DNA from: Butyrivibrio sp. | Lineage (GTDB): Bacteria > Bacillota > Clostridia > Lachnospirales > Lachnospiraceae | NCBI GenBank assembly: GCA_015056575.1 | Contig: SVGA01000023.1 | Coordinates: forward strand, 1 to 64,000 | DNA: 64,000 nucleotides | Direction: 5' to 3' | Part shown: in pieces, positions 37,335 through 47,600 of the stretch | How the letters are laid out: the number at the start of each line of letters is the position of its first letter | How positions within the stretch are numbered: the first letter of the stretch is position 1 | The notes under the pieces: generated by a model | The model's database searches: none | Told to the model about the DNA's origin: nothing | Seen by the model: only the letters and a program-made list of their open reading frames with translations | Made by a program: the position numbers and the translations under genes

Positions 37335-38783
37335 TTGAATTTGGAAAAGCAAAAAAAAGCCCCGATTTATGAGGCTCTGGAGCGCTTCAGGAAGCAGAGG
37401 GTAGTGCCTTTTGACGTTCCCGGCCATAAGAGAGGAAGGGGAAATGCGGAACTGGTCAGATTCCTTGGGGACAGATGTGTTGGGATCGATGTCAATTCCA
37501 TGAAGCCCCTGGACAACCTGTGCCACCCGGTCTCCGTGATCAAGGAAGCCGAGGAACTTATGGCGGATGCATTCGGTGCAGCCCATGCCTTTATGATGGT
37601 GAACGGTACCACCAGTGCGGTTCAGGCCATGGTCCTTTCCAGTGTCAAAAAGGGCGAGAAGATCATCATGCCAAGAAACGTACACAAGAGTGCCATCAAT
37701 GCATTGATCCTGTGCGGTGCCATTCCTGTTTATATCGATCCCAAGGTTGATGTGAATCTTGGAATCCCCCTTGGAATGGAGATCAGGGATGTTGAGAAGG
37801 CGATAAAAGAAAACCCCGATGCCAAAGCGATTCTCATAAACAATCCTTCCTATTACGGGATCTGTTCGGACTTAAAGAGCATTGTAGATCTGGCTCACAG
37901 AAACGGTATGATGGCGCTGGTGGATGAAGCCCACGGAACCCATCTGTACTTTGGACCCAATCTTCCCCTGAACGCCATGGCAGCCGGAGCAGATATGGCA
38001 GCCATCAGTATGCATAAGTCCGGAGGAAGTCTTACCCAGAGCTCTATCCTTCTTTGCGGCCCCGATGCAAACATTGGATATATCAGCAGAGTTGTGAATC
38101 TTACCCAGACCACATCAGCCAGCTACCTTCTTCTGGGAAGCCTTGATATATCCAGAAGAAACCTTGCCCTCAACGGAAGGGACAGCTTCGAGAAGGTTAC
38201 CAAGATGGCCCAGTACGCCAGGGAAGAGATCAACGATATCGGTGGCTACTACGCCTACGGGAACGAACTCAAGAACGGAACCAGCATCTTTGATTTCGAT
38301 GAGACCAAGCTTGTGGTCAATACCAGGAAGATCGGACTTACCGGAATCGAGGTCTATGATCTTCTTCGTGATGAATACGATATTCAGATGGAGTTTGGAG
38401 ACCTTTCAAATGTCATGGCCTATATCTCCATAGGAGACAGGCTCCAGGACATTGAAAGACTTGCGGGAGCTCTTTCTGACATCAGGAGACTATACAGTAA
38501 GCCTGAGCAAAAGTTCTTTTCCGCAGAGTATGTCACACCCATTGTGAAAGCCACTCCTCAGGAAGCTTTCTACGCGGAAAAAGAGTCGGTTTCCATAGAT
38601 AATAGTGTTGGCAGGATAAGCGCGGAATCCGTTATGTGTTATCCTCCGGGAATCCCGATCCTTTCCCCGGGAGAGATGATCACGGAAGAGATACTTGAAT
38701 ATATAAAGACAGCGATGGAGAAGGGATGTTCCATGCAGGGTCCCGAGAGTGAAGATATTTCGGAGCTGTTTGTGCTTAAATGA
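37335..38783 (+). CDS. speA: Arginine decarboxylase (Orn/Lys/Arg decarboxylase family, Bacillus SpeA type)
   Basis: A 482-residue PLP-dependent fold-type I decarboxylase. Family blocks are visible: 'PFDVPGHKRGRG', 'NGTTSAVQAMVLS', 'HKSAINALILCGAIPVY', 'DEAHGTHLYFG', and the PLP-lysine block 'AAISMHKSGGSLTQSS'. Length matches the short Bacillus SpeA/YaaO group. Arginine is the likely substrate because agmatine deiminase and N-carbamoylputrescine amidase follow in the same operon; substrate cannot be read from sequence alone. The start is TTG, supported by GGAGGAG six to seven bases upstream. It heads a six-gene polyamine operon behind a long hairpin leader. Product: agmatine, in the cytosol. 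Confidence 0.88.
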   Translation: MNLEKQKKAPIYEALERFRKQRVVPFDVPGHKRGRGNAELVRFLGDRCVGIDVNSMKPLDNLCHPVSVIKEAEELMADAFGAAHAFMMVNGTTSAVQAMVLSSVKKGEKIIMPRNVHKSAINALILCGAIPVYIDPKVDVNLGIPLGMEIRDVEKAIKENPDAKAILINNPSYYGICSDLKSIVDLAHRNGMMALVDEAHGTHLYFGPNLPLNAMAAGADMAAISMHKSGGSLTQSSILLCGPDANIGYISRVVNLTQTTSASYLLLGSLDISRRNLALNGRDSFEKVTKMAQYAREEINDIGGYYAYGNELKNGTSIFDFDETKLVVNTRKIGLTGIEVYDLLRDEYDIQMEFGDLSNVMAYISIGDRLQDIERLAGALSDIRRLYSKPEQKFFSAEYVTPIVKATPQEAFYAEKESVSIDNSVGRISAESVMCYPPGIPILSPGEMITEEILEYIKTAMEKGCSMQGPESEDISELFVLK

Positions 38784-38790
38784 GCAAATG

Positions 38791-38838
38791 GAGTCAGGAG
38801 CCAATGGGGACGGTTCTCATTGGCTCAACCACTGACTC
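38791..38838 (+). repeat. REPIN-like hairpin with GGGGACGGTTC core
   Basis: Two nested stems, GAGTCAG/CTGACTC (38791-38797 with 38832-38838) and GAGCCAATG/CATTGGCTC (38798-38806 with 38818-38826), enclose a loop with GGGGACGGTTCT. The hairpin ends just before the AAAGGAGG site of the next gene. The core resembles dispersed palindromic repeats known from many bacterial genomes. Confidence 0.6.
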
Positions 38839-38854
38839 AAAGGAGGTTTGATTT

Positions 38855-39727
38855 ATGGCAGAAATGGATTATTGGTTCAGCGATATGCACACAGGCAATG
38901 TTAAGATCAGCATTCGCCTGTCAAAGCAGCTCTTTTCCGGAACCAGTGAATTTCAGAGAATAGACGTTTTCGACTCTCCGGAGTTTGGCAAGTTCCTTAC
39001 CTCTGACGGGAACATAATTTTCTCGGAAAAGGATGAGTTTACCTACGATGAGATGATAGTGCACGTGCCCATGGCTGTTCATCCCAAGGTTCAGAGAGTT
39101 CTGGTCCTTGGCGGCGGCGACGGAGGCGTGGCAAGAGAGCTTACTCACTACGATGAGATCAAGGTCATAGATGTTGTCGAGCCCGACTCCATGTTTGTGG
39201 ATGTGTGCAAGCAGTATTTTCCGGACAATGCCGTAGGCCTTGAGGATGACAGAGTCCACATTTTTTACCAGGACGGACTTAAGTACCTTAGGAAATGTGA
39301 GGACATGTACGACCTGATCATTAATGATGCCACAGAGCCCCTGGGGCATGAGGCAGGTCTTTTCACCAAGGAGTTTTACGGAAGCTGTTACAAGGCACTC
39401 CATGATGACGGCATTATGGTTTATCAGCACGGAAGCCCCTTCTACGATGAGGATGAGGAGAGCTGCAGAGCCATGCACAGGAAGGCCTACAGGGTATTCC
39501 CGGTGAACAGGGTTTACCAGGCCCACATTCCCACCTGCCCCGCAGGATACTGGCTCTTTGGCTTTGCCAGCAAGAAGTACCATCCACTTAAGGATTTCAA
39601 TCCCGACAGATGGGACGAGAGGGGCATTAAAACGTGGTATTATACCACTCATTTGCATAAAGGAGCTTTCATGCTCCCCAAATATGTTGAAGATCTACTT
39701 CAGGAAGAGGAGGATATGTCCAGATGA
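38855..39727 (+). CDS. speE: Spermidine synthase-family aminopropyltransferase (divergent)
   Basis: A 290-residue Rossmann-fold enzyme of the SpeE family, usual length. Conserved features are the AdoMet-type block 'VLVLGGGDGGVARE' (86-91), 'VVEPDS', 'YQDGLKYL' (D140) and the catalytic 'INDATEPLGH' (D158). Two family positions differ. The normally His/Gln residue of 'YHEM' is Asp65 ('YDEM'), and the second Asp of 'DxxDP' is Glu161. Canonical SpeE adds an aminopropyl group from decarboxylated AdoMet to putrescine. No AdoMet decarboxylase (speD) is in this operon, whereas a carboxyspermidine dehydrogenase and decarboxylase follow directly (next gene overlaps by 4 bases). The exact donor and acceptor are therefore uncertain. 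An AAAGGAGG site supports the start. Confidence 0.82.
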   Translation: MAEMDYWFSDMHTGNVKISIRLSKQLFSGTSEFQRIDVFDSPEFGKFLTSDGNIIFSEKDEFTYDEMIVHVPMAVHPKVQRVLVLGGGDGGVARELTHYDEIKVIDVVEPDSMFVDVCKQYFPDNAVGLEDDRVHIFYQDGLKYLRKCEDMYDLIINDATEPLGHEAGLFTKEFYGSCYKALHDDGIMVYQHGSPFYDEDEESCRAMHRKAYRVFPVNRVYQAHIPTCPAGYWLFGFASKKYHPLKDFNPDRWDERGIKTWYYTTHLHKGAFMLPKYVEDLLQEEEDMSR

Positions 39728-40986
39728 GCAGATTACTTGTTATCGGCTGCGGAGGAGTAGCCCAGGTTGCAATTCAGAAGTGTGCACAAAACAGCGAGGT
39801 ATTTACGCAGATGTGCCTTGCAAGCCGCACAGTAAGTAAGTGCGACGCCCTTAAGGAAAAGCTTGAGAAGCAGGGAAGCCCTGTTAAGATCACCACAGCT
39901 ACAGTTAACGCTGATGACGTGAATGATCTGGTTAAGCTTATAAAGGAGTATCAGCCCGATGCAGTTCTTAATGTGGCACTTCCCTATCAGGATCTGACCA
40001 TTATGGATGCCTGCCTTGAGTGCAGGGTGGACTACATCGATACGGCGAACTATGAGCCGGAGGATACCGACGAGCCCGTTTGGCGCGCTGCATATGAGAA
40101 GCGCTGCAAGGAGAAGGGCTTTACCGCTTACTTTGATTACAGCTATCAGTGGGCGTACATGGATAAGTTCAGGGAGGCAGGTATCACAGGCCTTCTGGGG
40201 ACAGGTTTTGATCCCGGCGTTACCAGCGTTTTCGTAGCCTATGCAAAGAAGCATTATTTCGATGAGATCCATACAGTTGATATTCTGGACTGCAACGGCG
40301 GTGACCACGGATATGCCTTTGCCACCAACTTCAACCCTGAGATCAATCTTCGTGAAGTAAGCGCCAACGGCAGCTACTGGGAGGATGGTCACTGGGTAGA
40401 AACCAAGCCTATGGAGATCAAAAGAGAGTACGACTTCCCGGAAGTTGGAAGGAAGGATATGTATCTTTTGCATCATGAGGAGATCGAGGCCCTTGGAAGG
40501 AACTTCCCCGAGATAAAGAGGATCCGCTTCTTCATGACCTTCGGACAGAGCTATCTTGATCACATGAGATGCCTTGAGGATGTCGGAATGCTTTCTACGA
40601 CTCCCATTAAATTCGAGGGAAAAGATATAGTGCCCATCCAGTTTTTGAAGGCTCTTTTACCGGATCCCGCAAGCCTTGGCCCCAGAACAGTCGGAAAGAC
40701 CAATATCGGATGCATAATCCGCGGGGTAAAGGATGGAAAAGAAAAAGTGATCTACATCTACAATGTGTGCGATCACCAGGAGTGTTACAGGGAGCTTGGA
40801 AGCCAGGCCATCAGCTACACAACAGGTGTTCCCGCAATGATAGGAACAGCGCTTGTGGTTTCGGGAGCATGGAAGAAGCCTGGTGTATACACAACAGATG
40901 AGTTCGATCCCGATCCTTACATGGATATGTTAAACAAGTACGGACTGCCCTGGGTTGTTGACGAGAACCCTGTGGAGGTTCGGTAA
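39724..40986 (+). CDS. Carboxyspermidine/carboxynorspermidine dehydrogenase (saccharopine dehydrogenase family)
   Basis: A 420-residue protein with an N-terminal Rossmann fold ('LLVIGCGGVAQVAIQKC'), the block 'VLNVALPYQDLTIMDACL' and the 'GTGFDPGVTSVFVAYAKK' region of saccharopine-dehydrogenase-like enzymes. In the alternative spermidine route, it condenses aspartate semialdehyde with putrescine and reduces the imine with NADPH to carboxyspermidine. Relatives use diaminopropane or agmatine instead. The gene overlaps speE by ATGA, and 33 bases later comes the matching decarboxylase, which fixes the pathway assignment better than sequence alone. Putrescine is the best-fitting amine here because the operon also makes putrescine. 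Confidence 0.9.
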   Translation: MSRLLVIGCGGVAQVAIQKCAQNSEVFTQMCLASRTVSKCDALKEKLEKQGSPVKITTATVNADDVNDLVKLIKEYQPDAVLNVALPYQDLTIMDACLECRVDYIDTANYEPEDTDEPVWRAAYEKRCKEKGFTAYFDYSYQWAYMDKFREAGITGLLGTGFDPGVTSVFVAYAKKHYFDEIHTVDILDCNGGDHGYAFATNFNPEINLREVSANGSYWEDGHWVETKPMEIKREYDFPEVGRKDMYLLHHEEIEALGRNFPEIKRIRFFMTFGQSYLDHMRCLEDVGMLSTTPIKFEGKDIVPIQFLKALLPDPASLGPRTVGKTNIGCIIRGVKDGKEKVIYIYNVCDHQECYRELGSQAISYTTGVPAMIGTALVVSGAWKKPGVYTTDEFDPDPYMDMLNKYGLPWVVDENPVEVR

Positions 40987-41019
40987 CTTCTATCAAAAGA
41001 CTACTTTGCGAGGATTATT

Positions 41020-42381
41020 ATGACATTCGAAGAAATAACAACACCGGCATATGTTATTGATGAGAGAAAACTCAAGGACAATCTCAGGATACTGAAGGAA
41101 GTTCAGGACAAATCGGGAGCGAAGATCCTGCTTGCCCAGAAGGCATACTCCGTTTATCAGACTTATCCTCTTATCGCAGATTATCTGGCGGGAGCCACAG
41201 CTTCAGGGATATATGAGGCAAAGCTTGCCCACGAGGAATTTAATTTTTCCGGATACGGCCATAATAAATGCGGATTTCCAAAGCCTGAGAACCATGTTTT
41301 TGAGCCAGCCTTTAAGGATGACGAGATTGAAGAGGTCTGCAGTATCTGTGACCATATAGTATTTAATTCCTTAAACCAGCTGGAACATCACAGACCTGTT
41401 TGGGAGAAATACGCATCTGACGGCAGACTGTCCGTGGGACTTAGGATAAATCCCGAGTACAGCGCCGATGATGCCCATGAGATATACGATCCCTGTGCTC
41501 CCGGGTCGAGGCTTGGGATCAGAAATGAGAAGATGCCGGCAGTGCTGCCCAAAGGGGTTGAGGGACTCCATTTCCATAACCTTTGCGAGCAGGGCTTCGA
41601 GCCTCTTGAAGATACTTTTCTTAAGGTCGAGAAGGATTTTCACAGGTTTTTTCCAAAGCCTCTTATAGATGAGGATTATGACTCCTACATCTTTGAGATG
41701 ATAGGCGGAAGTGAGTCCGATTCTTTCGAGGAGACTGCAGGTGATGATCCCGATGAGCATGTAAGCGATGAATCTATGGGCGGATGGGCATCTGCAGATA
41801 GTTCTCCCATACAGACAAAAGACAATGATGATATTCCCCGCATTAAGTGGATCAACCTTGGGGGCGGACACCATATCACCAGGGAAGACTATGATGTAGA
41901 GGGACTTATCAGGCTTGTGAACTACATCAAGGCCAGGTACGGTATAGAGGTTTACCTTGAGCCCGGCGAAGCCGTTGCTCTTAACGCAGGGTACCTTGTG
42001 ACCACTGTTATGGACGTTGTGGAGACTGACCGCATCCCTGTTCTTGTCCTTGATACCTCTGCTTCCTGTCATATGCCTGACGTTATCGAGATGCCCTACA
42101 GACCTCCGCTTCGGGATTCCGAACAGCCCGGAGAGATGAATTATACCTACAGGCTCTCATCCAGAACCTGTCTTGCAGGGGATGTGATGGGAGATTACAG
42201 CTTCGAAGAGGAGAAACACATAGGCGACAGGCTTATCTTCGAGGATATGGCCATATACAGCCTGGTTAAGAACAACACCTTCAATGGAATGCCGCTTCCC
42301 GATATCGATATTCTTCACGAGGACGGAACCGTGGAGGTTCTAAAGAGATTTGACTATTCCGATTTCAAATCCAGACTGTGA
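41020..42381 (+). CDS. nspC: Carboxynorspermidine/carboxyspermidine decarboxylase with acidic insertion
   Basis: A 453-residue fold-type III PLP decarboxylase. The PLP lysine is K41 in 'ILLAQKAYSVYQTYPL'. Other blocks are 'VGLRINPEYS', 'GLHFHNLCEQ', 'WINLGGGHHIT', 'VYLEPGEAVA', 'DTSASCHMPDVIEMP' and 'SRTCLAGDVMGDY' with the active-site Cys. It removes CO2 from carboxyspermidine to give spermidine. Typical members have about 375-400 residues. The excess is an insertion at about residues 225-275, very rich in D, E and S ('SDSFEETAGDDPDEHVSDES'), just before the Gly-rich PLP phosphate loop. This is probably a flexible surface loop. A GAGGA site supports the start. Confidence 0.92.
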   Translation: MTFEEITTPAYVIDERKLKDNLRILKEVQDKSGAKILLAQKAYSVYQTYPLIADYLAGATASGIYEAKLAHEEFNFSGYGHNKCGFPKPENHVFEPAFKDDEIEEVCSICDHIVFNSLNQLEHHRPVWEKYASDGRLSVGLRINPEYSADDAHEIYDPCAPGSRLGIRNEKMPAVLPKGVEGLHFHNLCEQGFEPLEDTFLKVEKDFHRFFPKPLIDEDYDSYIFEMIGGSESDSFEETAGDDPDEHVSDESMGGWASADSSPIQTKDNDDIPRIKWINLGGGHHITREDYDVEGLIRLVNYIKARYGIEVYLEPGEAVALNAGYLVTTVMDVVETDRIPVLVLDTSASCHMPDVIEMPYRPPLRDSEQPGEMNYTYRLSSRTCLAGDVMGDYSFEEEKHIGDRLIFEDMAIYSLVKNNTFNGMPLPDIDILHEDGTVEVLKRFDYSDFKSRL

Positions 42382-42455
42382 CCCGGTGGATGCAATAGTA
42401 TAAGTGGCCGACAGGGAACAAACCACGTAAACAACAATTACAGGAAATAACATCA

Positions 42456-43631
42456 ATGACAGCGATAAAAGATACAACTCCTATCACTGATGGCTACTCC
42501 ATGCCATCCGAATTTTCTCCCCATGACGGAACCATAATGATATATCCCACCCGCCCCGGAAGCTGGGGAAAAGACAGATCGGCTGCGCTGAAGGCATTCG
42601 GGGAAATCTACCTGGAGATACTAAAGCGGGAGAATCTCTATATCTTGACGGATTGGGAACATTATAAAGAGGCCGAAGAATTTCTCACAAGCCTTATCGA
42701 GGACTACGAGAGCAGGGAAGAGGCATCTGAACCGGAGACAACAGAACCGGAGACAGACCGCCTCTATATTCTCCCCATCGATTCCGATGATGCCTGGGCA
42801 AGGGACGTGGGTCCCACATTCCTGACAAAGAAAGGCCGGGATCTAAGAGCCGTGAACTGGGCCTTTAATGCCTGGGGCGGAGCGGTAGACGGCCTGTATG
42901 CAAGCTGGAACAAGGACGATGCGGTGGCAGAAGCCTTTTGCGAGCTGTATGAAACGGATTACTATGATGCTGCGCCATTTGTTCTGGAAGGCGGCAGCAT
43001 ACACTGCGACGGAGAGGGCACCGTGATGGTTACGGAAAGCTGCCTTTTAAGCCCCGGCAGGAACCCGGATCTTACCAAAGAGCAGATAGAAGAAAAGCTT
43101 AAAACCTATCTGGGAGCAGAAAAAGTTCTCTGGCTTCCGAGAGGGATCTACAACGATGAGACCAATGAGCACGTTGATAACGTGTGTGCATTCATAAATC
43201 CGGGAGAGGTTGTCCTTGCCTGGACGGACAATACCGAGGATCCCCAGTATGAGCTGTCCAAGGCAGACCTTGAGTATCTTGAGAGCGTTACCGACGCCGG
43301 AGGCAGAAAGCTTAAGATCCACAAGCTCCCCATTCCCGACTACCCTGTTGCGGTACAGCAGGAGGATCTTGATAACTATGAGTTTGAAGAGGGAGAGGAC
43401 ACAAGAGAAGCCGGAGAGCGCCTTGCAGCCAGCTACGTAAACTTTTACTTTATAAACGGAGCGGCTCTGGTTCCGCAGTTTGGCGGTCCTAACGCAGATA
43501 GCGACAAACGGGCACTGGAGATCCTAAAAGGCCTCTGCCCCGGAAGACAGATCATAGGCATCGATGCAAGAGCCATCCTTCTGGGGGGCGGCAATATCCA
43601 CTGCATTACCCAGCAGGTACCCGAGATCTGA
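42456..43631 (+). CDS. aguA: Agmatine deiminase
   Basis: A 391-residue member of the guanidino-group-modifying (pentein) family. It shows the N-terminal '[19 protein letters not shown]', the substrate-binding '[12 protein letters not shown]', '[15 protein letters not shown]', the His block '[10 protein letters not shown]', and the C-terminal catalytic Cys383 in '[15 protein letters not shown]'. It hydrolyses agmatine to N-carbamoylputrescine plus ammonia. Length is normal apart from a short acidic insertion near residues 87-103 ('[16 protein letters not shown]'). It sits between nspC and aguB, so the full arginine-agmatine-carbamoylputrescine-putrescine route is encoded together. The start is supported by AGGAAA. 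Confidence 0.95.
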   Translation: MTAIKDTTPITDGYSMPSEFSPHDGTIMIYPTRPGSWGKDRSAALKAFGEIYLEILKRENLYILTDWEHYKEAEEFLTSLIEDYESREEASEPETTEPETDRLYILPIDSDDAWARDVGPTFLTKKGRDLRAVNWAFNAWGGAVDGLYASWNKDDAVAEAFCELYETDYYDAAPFVLEGGSIHCDGEGTVMVTESCLLSPGRNPDLTKEQIEEKLKTYLGAEKVLWLPRGIYNDETNEHVDNVCAFINPGEVVLAWTDNTEDPQYELSKADLEYLESVTDAGGRKLKIHKLPIPDYPVAVQQEDLDNYEFEEGEDTREAGERLAASYVNFYFINGAALVPQFGGPNADSDKRALEILKGLCPGRQIIGIDARAILLGGGNIHCITQQVPEI

Positions 43632-43708
43632 CCGGTCATTTTGCACAGGATACAAACGAGTAGGTATCCCGGGCATTACATACCACAACACAAAAAGAGG
43701 ACATATAC

Positions 43709-44611
43709 ATGAGCAGTAAAGTTAAGGTAGCCTGCATCCAGTTTGCCTGCGGCATGGCAGCGGCAACAGACGATGAGCAGGTCAAAAGAAATATCGAGAC
43801 AGCCGGAAAACTTACAAGGCAGGCAGCAGAAAACGGGGCAAAGATAGTTCTTTTGTCCGAGCTCTTTGAGAGAAAATATTTCTGCCAGGAGAGGCGCTAC
43901 GACTATTACGAGATGGCAAGCAGCATCCTTGAAAACCCTGCGGTGGAGTACTTTAAGAGACTTTGTGCAGAGCTTAAGGTGGTAATGCCCATCAGTATCT
44001 ATGAAAAGGACGGCAATGTACTCTACAACTCGGTTGTTATGATCGATGCTGACGGAGCGGAGCTGGGAGTGTACAGAAAGACCCATATTCCAGATGACCA
44101 CTATTATCAGGAGAAGTTTTACTTTACTCCCGGCAATACCGGTTTTAAGGTGTTTGACACAGCTTACGGGAAAGTGGGTGTTGGCATCTGCTGGGATCAG
44201 TGGTTCCCGGAGACCGCAAGGTGCCTGGCTCTCAAGGGAGCGGACATTATCCTTTATCCCACAGCCATAGGGTCCGAACCCATACTTAACGTTGACAGCA
44301 GCGGCCACTGGATGAGGACTATGCAGGGACATTCCGCAGCCAACATAATCCCTGTGGCTGCAGCAAACCGTATCGGAACCGAGGCTGTAGAGCCCTCTGA
44401 GGAAAACGGAGGCCAGTCATCAAGTCTTTGTTTCTACGGAACAAGTTTTTTAACCGATGAGACAGGAGACTGCATTTCTAAAGCTTCCAGGGACAAGGAA
44501 GAGATAATCTATGGGGAATATGATTTTGATGAAATAAGAAGGAACAGACTTTCCTGGGGACTATTCCGTGACAGAAGACCTGAGTGTTATAATGATATAA
44601 GTATCAGATGA
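43709..44611 (+). CDS. aguB: N-carbamoylputrescine amidase
   Basis: A 300-residue nitrilase-superfamily enzyme. The catalytic triad is visible: E51 in 'VLLSELFERKYF', K124 in 'GVYRKTHIPDDHYYQEK' and C161 in 'GVGICWDQWFPE'. The 'HIPDD..YQEKFYF.PG' block is diagnostic of the AguB subgroup. It converts N-carbamoylputrescine to putrescine, CO2 and ammonia in the cytosol. It is the last clear gene of the polyamine operon. The gene for the AAA-FtsH fusion starts 26 bases downstream and may be co-transcribed. Confidence 0.95.
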   Translation: MSSKVKVACIQFACGMAAATDDEQVKRNIETAGKLTRQAAENGAKIVLLSELFERKYFCQERRYDYYEMASSILENPAVEYFKRLCAELKVVMPISIYEKDGNVLYNSVVMIDADGAELGVYRKTHIPDDHYYQEKFYFTPGNTGFKVFDTAYGKVGVGICWDQWFPETARCLALKGADIILYPTAIGSEPILNVDSSGHWMRTMQGHSAANIIPVAAANRIGTEAVEPSEENGGQSSSLCFYGTSFLTDETGDCISKASRDKEEIIYGEYDFDEIRRNRLSWGLFRDRRPECYNDISIR

Positions 44612-44636
44612 TCTTTAGCAGGAGGGTATATTCAGC

Positions 44637-47600
44637 ATGACTAATCACTTGAAAGAAGCATTTGAACTTGCCGGTAAAGATAAGCATTTTCCCGAGGATG
44701 TGACCTCTAATCCATTGATGGTCATCTATTCTTATGTCGTTTTATGCAAAACGTACCCTCAAAACCACAGGCTGGATCAGGTGCGGGAGCTTATCAGGCT
44801 TTTCGGGCTGATACCCGAGTCAATTGAAAGCAGCCTTCCAAGGTATTTTAAAAAGTATGCCAATGCTGAAAAAGAAGTGACCCAGTTTCCCCTGATCGAG
44901 CCGGATTACAAAATATCTGATAAGGATATCTTTGCTCTGGCCTGCATCAAAGCCATCAATTATCTAAGTACAGATCTTTTTATCTCGAGTGAAGGTAAAT
45001 CCAACCTGACGATCATCCGCAGCACCGGGGATGGACTCCAGAAGCGCATGGATGACGAGATCATGAATCAACTGACCGGTGATGAAAGCAGCTCATCTTT
45101 GGAACAATTTGAAGATCCGGATGGAGATTTCTATGAAGAGCCAGATGAAGATCCTGATAATGCACAGCAGGAAGATCTTGTATTTCCCCATTTTCAGAGC
45201 GAAACTCTCGGAGAGATTTCCGAGAAGATGTCCGGGTTCAGAAATGAACTTTCTACTACCATAGTGGGTCAGGACAGGAGTATAGCCAAGCTCCTGGAGG
45301 GCCTTTTCAAGCTTGTATATACCGACGGTATAGGGAGGAAAAATGCTCCCAGGGGAGTGTTCTTCTTTGCAGGACCTCCCGGAGTCGGTAAAACTCTTAT
45401 GGCCTCCGAGATAGGAAGGCTGCTTCCGGAATACCAGTACAAAAAATATGATATGGGAGATTACTCTGCCGAGACGGATTTCTTCCAGTTCTCGGGAACG
45501 GATCAATCCTACAGGCAGGCTCATGAGGGCCTTTTGGCTAAGGCCTTAAAAGAGAATCCCAGGACGATTTTTGTCTTTGATGAGATAGAAAAAGCCGGAA
45601 GTAAGGTTCAGAATGTTCTTCTGGGAATCCTGGGTTCCGGGGAATTCATGGATGATTACCTGAAGAAGACTTTTTCCTGCCGGGAGAGCATCTTCATCTT
45701 TACTTCCAATGCCGGTAAAAAACTCTATGAGAACCGTAATATCAGACTCTCATCTGTGACGGAGTCTGTTCTGATGAGCGCCATAAGCCAGGAAACAAAA
45801 ACCAACAGCGAGAACAAAACAGTACCCGTTATATCGGCGCCTCTTTTATCCAGGATAATGACAGGTACTGTCCTTTTGTTTGACTACATCGAGGAGGATG
45901 CTCTTGCGGGAATAGCTGACAGTAGTATGAAAAAGAGCTGTGATATCCTGGGAAGAAAGTCAGGCCTTAAATTTGAATATGATGATATCCTGCCTCTTCT
46001 TTTCCTGTTCCATTACACAGACAAGATCGACGCCAGGATCGCATCCTCAAAGGCTCCGGATTTTGTGCTGAAAGAACTTTTTGAGATAGTGCGACAGTAC
46101 GGCAACATGAGTGAGTTGTTTGATGAGGTAAAGAAGGTAAGGCTGTCTGTAGATATACCGGAGGATGAGGCTTTAAGACAGTTATTTGTTCCCGGGGAGC
46201 CTCAGAAGCTTGTTTTTGTATGCAGGGATGAGATCAAAAAGCTCTTGCCCCAAAAGAGTGATGTCTTCGAGATAGTTACGGAGAATCCCGATATTTCCGA
46301 CGAGATCGCGAATTCGGAAGTGGCTGCATTCTTTATAGATCCCTATCTTGGAGTGCATGAATCGGAGCATGAGGCAGTTGGCCTTGAGGACAGCGACAGT
46401 GACGGTGTTGACCTTATTTACAGGATTCTGGACAGCAATATCAATGTACCTGTATATCTTATAAATTACAACGGAAGCATTTCAACGACGGATCAGGACA
46501 GCTTTATTGCTCTTGGCTGTAAAGGAACAGTTGAGTTTGAAAAGGATGACGACAAGCTCGGTAAAGACATGGAAAAGCTTGCCCGAGGCCTTTACATGAG
46601 GAAAAAATGCCGTGAGCTGAACCGCAGAGGTTACGTTATCGACTTTGATACCATGGTGGAAAAGGTCAAGGATGAGATCGTTGTGACCTACTATGATATC
46701 AGGAAAAAGCAGGCTATCGACGAGATGACGGGACACAGGGCCATCAGTGATGATGAGCGTCCAAGCACCAAGCTTGAGGATGTTATAGGTGCCAAGACCG
46801 CCAAGGAAGAGCTTCAGTATTACCTTGAATATCTCAAACAGCCCGTTAAATTCATGAAGAAGGGAGGAAGGATACCTAAGGGAATCCTCCTTTACGGACC
46901 TCCCGGAACAGGTAAGACCATGCTGGCAAGAGCTATGGCAGGCGAGTCCGACTGCTCATATTTCCAGCTCAACGCCACAGAGCTCTTTGAATCCGCAGTG
47001 GGAGCGGGAGAGCAGAGCGTTCGCGAGCTCTTTGCCAGAGCCCGTAAATACGCACCTTCCATCATATTCATTGATGAGATAGATACCATCGGTAAGGCTA
47101 GAACGGGATCCGGAGCTTCGGAGCTCAGTCACGGGATACTGACCACTCTTTTGACAGAGATGGATGGATTCTCTGCCAGGAAGGAGCCTGTATTTGTGCT
47201 GGCCGCCACCAACTACGGAGTTACCCAGAGGGACACCATGAATCTTGATCCCGCCCTTCTTAGAAGGTTTGACAACAGGATATATGTTGGCCTTCCGGAG
47301 AAGTCGGACAGGCAGAAGTTCCTTGAGACCATAAGAGAGAAGAAGGGCTATAGGTTGATCACCGATGAAGCCATAAAGAATGTGGCCGGAAGGACTGTCG
47401 GACAGACCATAGCAACTCTGGAGTCCATCGTTGATCTTATGCACCGCAAGTCCGTTATGACAGGCATCGAGGTAAATGACGATCTTTTCATAGAATCCCT
47501 CGACGAGTACAATCACGGCGCTGAAAAAGAGCGCTCATCGGAATACTATGAGAAGACCTCCATCCATGAGTCGGGTCACGCCTATATGGCATATCTCAAT

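Noticed and set aside
37245..37685. 146-codon minus-strand frame over the start of the arginine decarboxylase gene
   Set aside because: Antisense shadow of a well-supported gene; no homology pattern.
38921..39658. 245-codon minus-strand frame inside speE
   Set aside because: Antisense to a clear aminopropyltransferase gene; the residue pattern fits no protein family.
39733..40563. 276-codon minus-strand frame inside the carboxyspermidine dehydrogenase gene
   Set aside because: Antisense shadow with no own ribosome site or recognisable domain.
43625..43645. TGACCGGTCATTTTGC similar to the LytTR repeat
   Set aside because: Single copy, no partner at 20-21 bases and no -10 box at the expected distance; it lies inside the polyamine operon.
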